A stretch of 64,000 nt of DNA from Porodaedalea pini (lineage: Eukaryota > Basidiomycota > Agaricomycetes > Hymenochaetales > Hymenochaetaceae), in the NCBI GenBank assembly GCA_002794775.1, contig NBAY01000005.1, positions 434,001 to 498,000 of the forward strand. Reading direction: 5' to 3'. Of this stretch, positions 60,580 to 64,000 are shown piece after piece. The notes beneath the pieces are model-generated. The model had not been told where the DNA came from and did no database searches. It was given only the letters and a program-made list of their open reading frames with translations. Each line of letters begins with the position of its first letter. The first letter of the stretch is position 1. Position numbers and translations under genes: made by a program.

Positions 60580-63500
60580 ATGAGCGATAAGGTTGCGGTG
60601 GACGTCGAGCGCGACAGTGGCACTTGGACACCGCGTCGCTCGGCGCGGCGACACCGTCCATGGCCAATCCTATTTATCGTACTTATAGCTATCTTCACGC
60701 TCGGTCCGCATATCCACATCACACACGGAGGTTCCCAGCGCGTTATCAAAGTCCCGGTGGATGCAGTGGAGATTCAAGCGCGCTGTGAGAACCTAAAGCT
60801 GGGGCCGGGCCCGCCGCCGACGTTCAACGCGCGTACGAGCTCGGATCGGTTCGTACTGGGCACCAAGCCAACTCTGGTCAAGAATGCAACTATTTGGACA
60901 GGTAGTGTGGACGGGCTAGAGATCCTGAAGGGAGACATTTTCCTTGACAAGGGCTTGATTAAAGCCGTCGGTCGTGATGTCAGCATAGAACATTTGGATG
61001 AACTCACCACCATCGACGCGGAAGGTGGATGGGTCACTCCCGGGTATGGTTGGCAATTAGTTCCTATGTAGGTTCTCACTGACACAAATGATTTTCTAGC
61101 ATTGTCGACCTGCATTCTCACCTCGGCGTCATGTCCGTACCCACACTCTCCGGCGCGGGTGACGGCAACTCGCGCAAGGGCATCGCCCAACCGTGGCTGC
61201 GCTCTCTCGATGGGATTAATACACATGACGCTGCATACCAATTGTCTATTGCTGGAGGTGTGACGACTGCGCTCGTGCTCCCGGGCTCCGCGAATGATAT
61301 CGGTGGGCAGGCGTTCACGCTAAAGCTGCGCCCGACCAAGGAACGCACGCCAACTGCAATGCTCCTCGAGCCGCCCTTCACACTTAACAGCACTGACAAG
61401 ATCGATATGACAGCCCCTCCGCGTTGGCGTCAGATGAAGTATATATTTTCCATCCATCCCGTCTCTCTTTCTTAACCTTCTATTTATAAATAGACACGCC
61501 TGCGGTGAGAATCCGCGTCGCGTATACGGAAACTCTCGCATGGACAATATATGGGCATTCCGCGAGATTTACGACAAGGCGCGGCAGATCAAGGATAAAC
61601 AAGATGCATACTGCGCGCGGGCGCTCGACGGTGACTGGGACAGCCTTGGCGCGTTCCCTGAGGAGCTGCAATACGAATCACTCGTAGACGTGCTCCGCGG
61701 TCGTGTCAAAGTTCAGGTTCACTGCTATGAGACCGTTGATTTGGACGACATCGTCCGGGTAAACTCTCGAAGACAACACTATGAAAATATACTTCAATTG
61801 ACTGTTCGTGGTCTAGCTTACGAACGAATTCAGGTTCCCTATTGCTGCCTTCCATCATGCGCACGAAACGTATCTCGTCCCTGACCTTCTCAAGAAAGCA
61901 TATGGTGAGCAGTCTGTCGTCCCTGTCCCGTATTCGTATTAAGTTCCGAATCATCGCCGTGCAGGCAATACACCCGCTTCAGCTATATTTGCGACAAATG
62001 CGCGTTACAAGCGCGAGGCATATCGTGGGTCTGAGTTCGCAGCAAGAATATTGGCGGAGAATGGACTCCCTGTTGTCATGAAGGTAGAATGCTTGATTAT
62101 TTGTTCCTCAGAAGACTGATTGTTATTTTAGAGCGATCGTACGTTGAACACTTCTGTTATCAAATAAAAATAAGAAACAAATTTTCGCAAAAACATGACT
62201 CGCAGACCCAGTTCTCAACTCTCGCTATCTCCTCTACGAGGCGCAGCAAGCACACTACTACGGTCTCCCAGATAACCTCGCCATCGCAGCGATCACATCG
62301 ACGCCCGCGCAAATTATGGGCATGGATCACCGCATTGGGTTTATCAAGGCGGGATACGACGCGGATCTTGTCCTGTGGGATTCACACCCGCTCGCGCTCG
62401 GCGCAACGCCGCGACAGGTTTTCATCGACGGCATCGCGCAGTTCGACGACTCTTTCGCCCCGCCTGCGTTGAAGCCCGCGGGCTTCCAGAAGGCGCCTGA
62501 GACGCCAGATTTTGATAACGATGCGAAGAATGCTGTGAAGTACGAGGGTCTTCCGCCGCTTGCACCTGAGAAGTCGATCTCTGGGACGGTAGTGTTCACG
62601 AATATAACTAGTGTAACCGTCCGTGACGCTCGTGAATATCCTGTTGTGAGAGCATTTGAAACGAGTGGTGGTAAACGCGGCGTACTCGTCACCAAGGCTG
62701 GCAAGGTCGCGTGCGCGGGCATTCAAGGCGCGTGTGCACCGTTCTTCTCTGAAGCCGATTCCGCTGTGGTCGACCTGAAAGGCGGAGCTATTTCTCCGGG
62801 GCTCATCTCTTTCGGTTCTCCACTCGGGCTGGAGGAGATCCAGGGAGAAGTATCCACTAAAGATGGTTCGGTCTACGATCCGCTCGACAAAAATGCTCCG
62901 AGTATTCTGGGTGAGGGTGTGCTCATCCGTGCAGTGGATGGGCTGCAACTCGCTACACGGCATGCCTAGTCAGTGCCTCACATTAATCTTCATCTCTACG
63001 TTCCTAAATGAATTGTTTGGCTTGTACAAAATTTAGCCTGGGCTATCGGGCGGGAGTAACCGTTGGGGTCACCCCTCCCGCACATAGTGGCATCCTGAGC
63101 GGGCTCAGTACAGCATTCGGGCTTGGTGCAGCGCATAAACTCGATGCAGGTGCGCTCGTGCAGGAGGTCGCCGCCGTGCACGTCACGATCGGGCACTCCA
63201 TCGCGTCTGCAAGTGTAAGTACGCAGATTGCTGCGCTTCGCCGTCTACTGCTTGAGCCTGGCACAGGCGATTCAGAAAAGTGGTTCAAGGATGTCGCAAA
63301 CGTAAGGCTTCTTCATACCCAGAGGCATTGTTTGATTCGCTCACCTTACACTCAGGGAAAAGTGACACTTGTAGTAAATGCTGAAGGTGCCGATATTATT
63401 GCCACTCTGTTACAACTGAAGGAGGAAGTCGAAGAAAATACGAGCGAAACAATGAAATTGACTATCGCTGGCGCTGCGGAGGCCCATCTTCTTGCATCTG

Positions 63501-64000
63501 AGCTCGCAGAAGCAGGTGTAGGCATCATCGCTGTCCCTTCGCGTCCTTTCCCCTCTACGTGGGAGCAACGCAGAATGTAAAATTTGTATTTTTCTCTTCG
63601 TACTATTGCCGATTTCAATTTGGATCTTTGCAGTCTTCCGGGACCGCCGCTGACAAAAGAAAGTGAGATCTCGCTGTTGTTGGCGCACAACGTGACAGTC
63701 GGCATTGGAATCGAGGAGCCCTGGAGTGCGCGTAATACGCGCTTTGATGTTGCATGGGTACGTTCTCTGCACATTTTTCTCCGCGATATACCTACTGACG
63801 CAGCCTCTTCGTTCTGCTTCCTTCAACCTGGATTTCTTGATTAACTTGTTACTTGTATAGGCCGCCCTTGAAGCCGCGGGAGACATCACGAAGACTCAGG
63901 CACTCTCACTTGCTTCGACCAATCTCGAGAAACTTCTTGGGCTGGACGTTGAAGCTGAGCTATCAGACCTCGTCGCCACGGAGGCAGGCGACCTGTTTGA
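60580..64000 (+). CDS. Membrane-anchored amidohydrolase (imidazolonepropionase-like), 3' end outside window
   Basis: Exons 60580-61043, 61100-61438, 61494-61758, 61817-61904, 61965-62083, 62132-62138, 62206-62968, 63037-63301, 63356-63576, 63634-63757 and 63861->64000 stay in frame to the window edge. An N-terminal basic segment is followed by one membrane span (PILFIVLIAIFTLGPHI), making a type II anchor. The amidohydrolase barrel begins with GWVTPGIVDLHSHLG (metal-binding HxH); later residues include HCYETVDLDDIV, FHHAHETY, MKSDHPVLNSRYLLYEAQ (catalytic Asp region) and GYDADLVLWDSHPLALG. Such proteins are annotated in many basidiomycetes with no proven substrate. A microexon of only 7 nt (62132-62138) is required to make the conserved SDH. 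Start at 60580; an in-frame ATG at 60517 would extend it. Confidence 0.85.

Noticed and set aside
1..64000. tRNA, rRNA or CRISPR arrays
   Set aside because: I saw no T-loop-type GGTTCGAATCC box, rRNA-like block or spaced direct repeats; a covariance-model scan was not possible.

Overview
This 64 kb window is nuclear DNA from a filamentous basidiomycete, most likely a mushroom-forming Agaricomycete. That assignment is inferred from genes split by many 50-70 nt GT-AG introns, tightly packed housekeeping genes, and the protein types present. All splice models below were made by hand. For nearly every gene the exon lengths sum to an intact reading frame, which is the main check on them.

Layout. 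1-643: 3' end of an Sfp1/JAZF1-like zinc-finger gene. 644-11234: gene-poor accessory stretch holding two small secreted-peptide precursors (5167-5707 and 9777-10007). 11235-34000: dense housekeeping block with MTQ2 (eRF1 methyltransferase), a kinesin-6, the kinetochore scaffold Spc7/KNL1, an unknown coiled-coil protein, an unknown short gene, ALG10, CSN6, a TMEM205-like membrane protein, LEA1 (U2 snRNP A'), and SAC1. 34068-36017: SRPK-type kinase. 37545-42064: two near-identical methyltransferase genes in convergent orientation around a 743-bp element with 33-bp perfect terminal inverted repeats. 43614-60137: GPI-type chitin deacetylase, a SET/NAP histone chaperone, a glycerophosphodiester phosphodiesterase, COX19, a FRAY/OSR1-type STE20 kinase, the Rieske protein RIP1, and an adaptin large chain (AP-4 epsilon-like). 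60580-64000: a membrane-anchored amidohydrolase cut by the window end.

How genes work together. The kinesin-6 and Spc7 genes, both mitotic, start 181 bp apart and share a promoter with overlapping SCB- and MCB-like sites. The coiled-coil gene downstream has three MCB-like hexamers within 160 bp of its 5' end, so the 12.5-23 kb region may be a small mitotic regulon. Several other pairs (ALG10/CSN6, LEA1/SAC1, GDPD/COX19, RIP1/adaptin) are also divergent.

Most interesting: the two peptide precursors. Both have a signal peptide and tandem short peptides separated by KR/RR, and both end in Asp-Trp with no trailing dibasic. The spacers after each dibasic consist wholly of X-Ala or X-Pro dipeptides, the trimming code of a Ste13-type dipeptidyl aminopeptidase. 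Read this way, one yields five 11-residue peptides (QGGxGGxxKDW) and the other six pentapeptides (AAPDW, GSPDW, GAPDW). They look like alpha-factor-style precursors in a basidiomycete and may define a linked family of secreted DW-ended signals.
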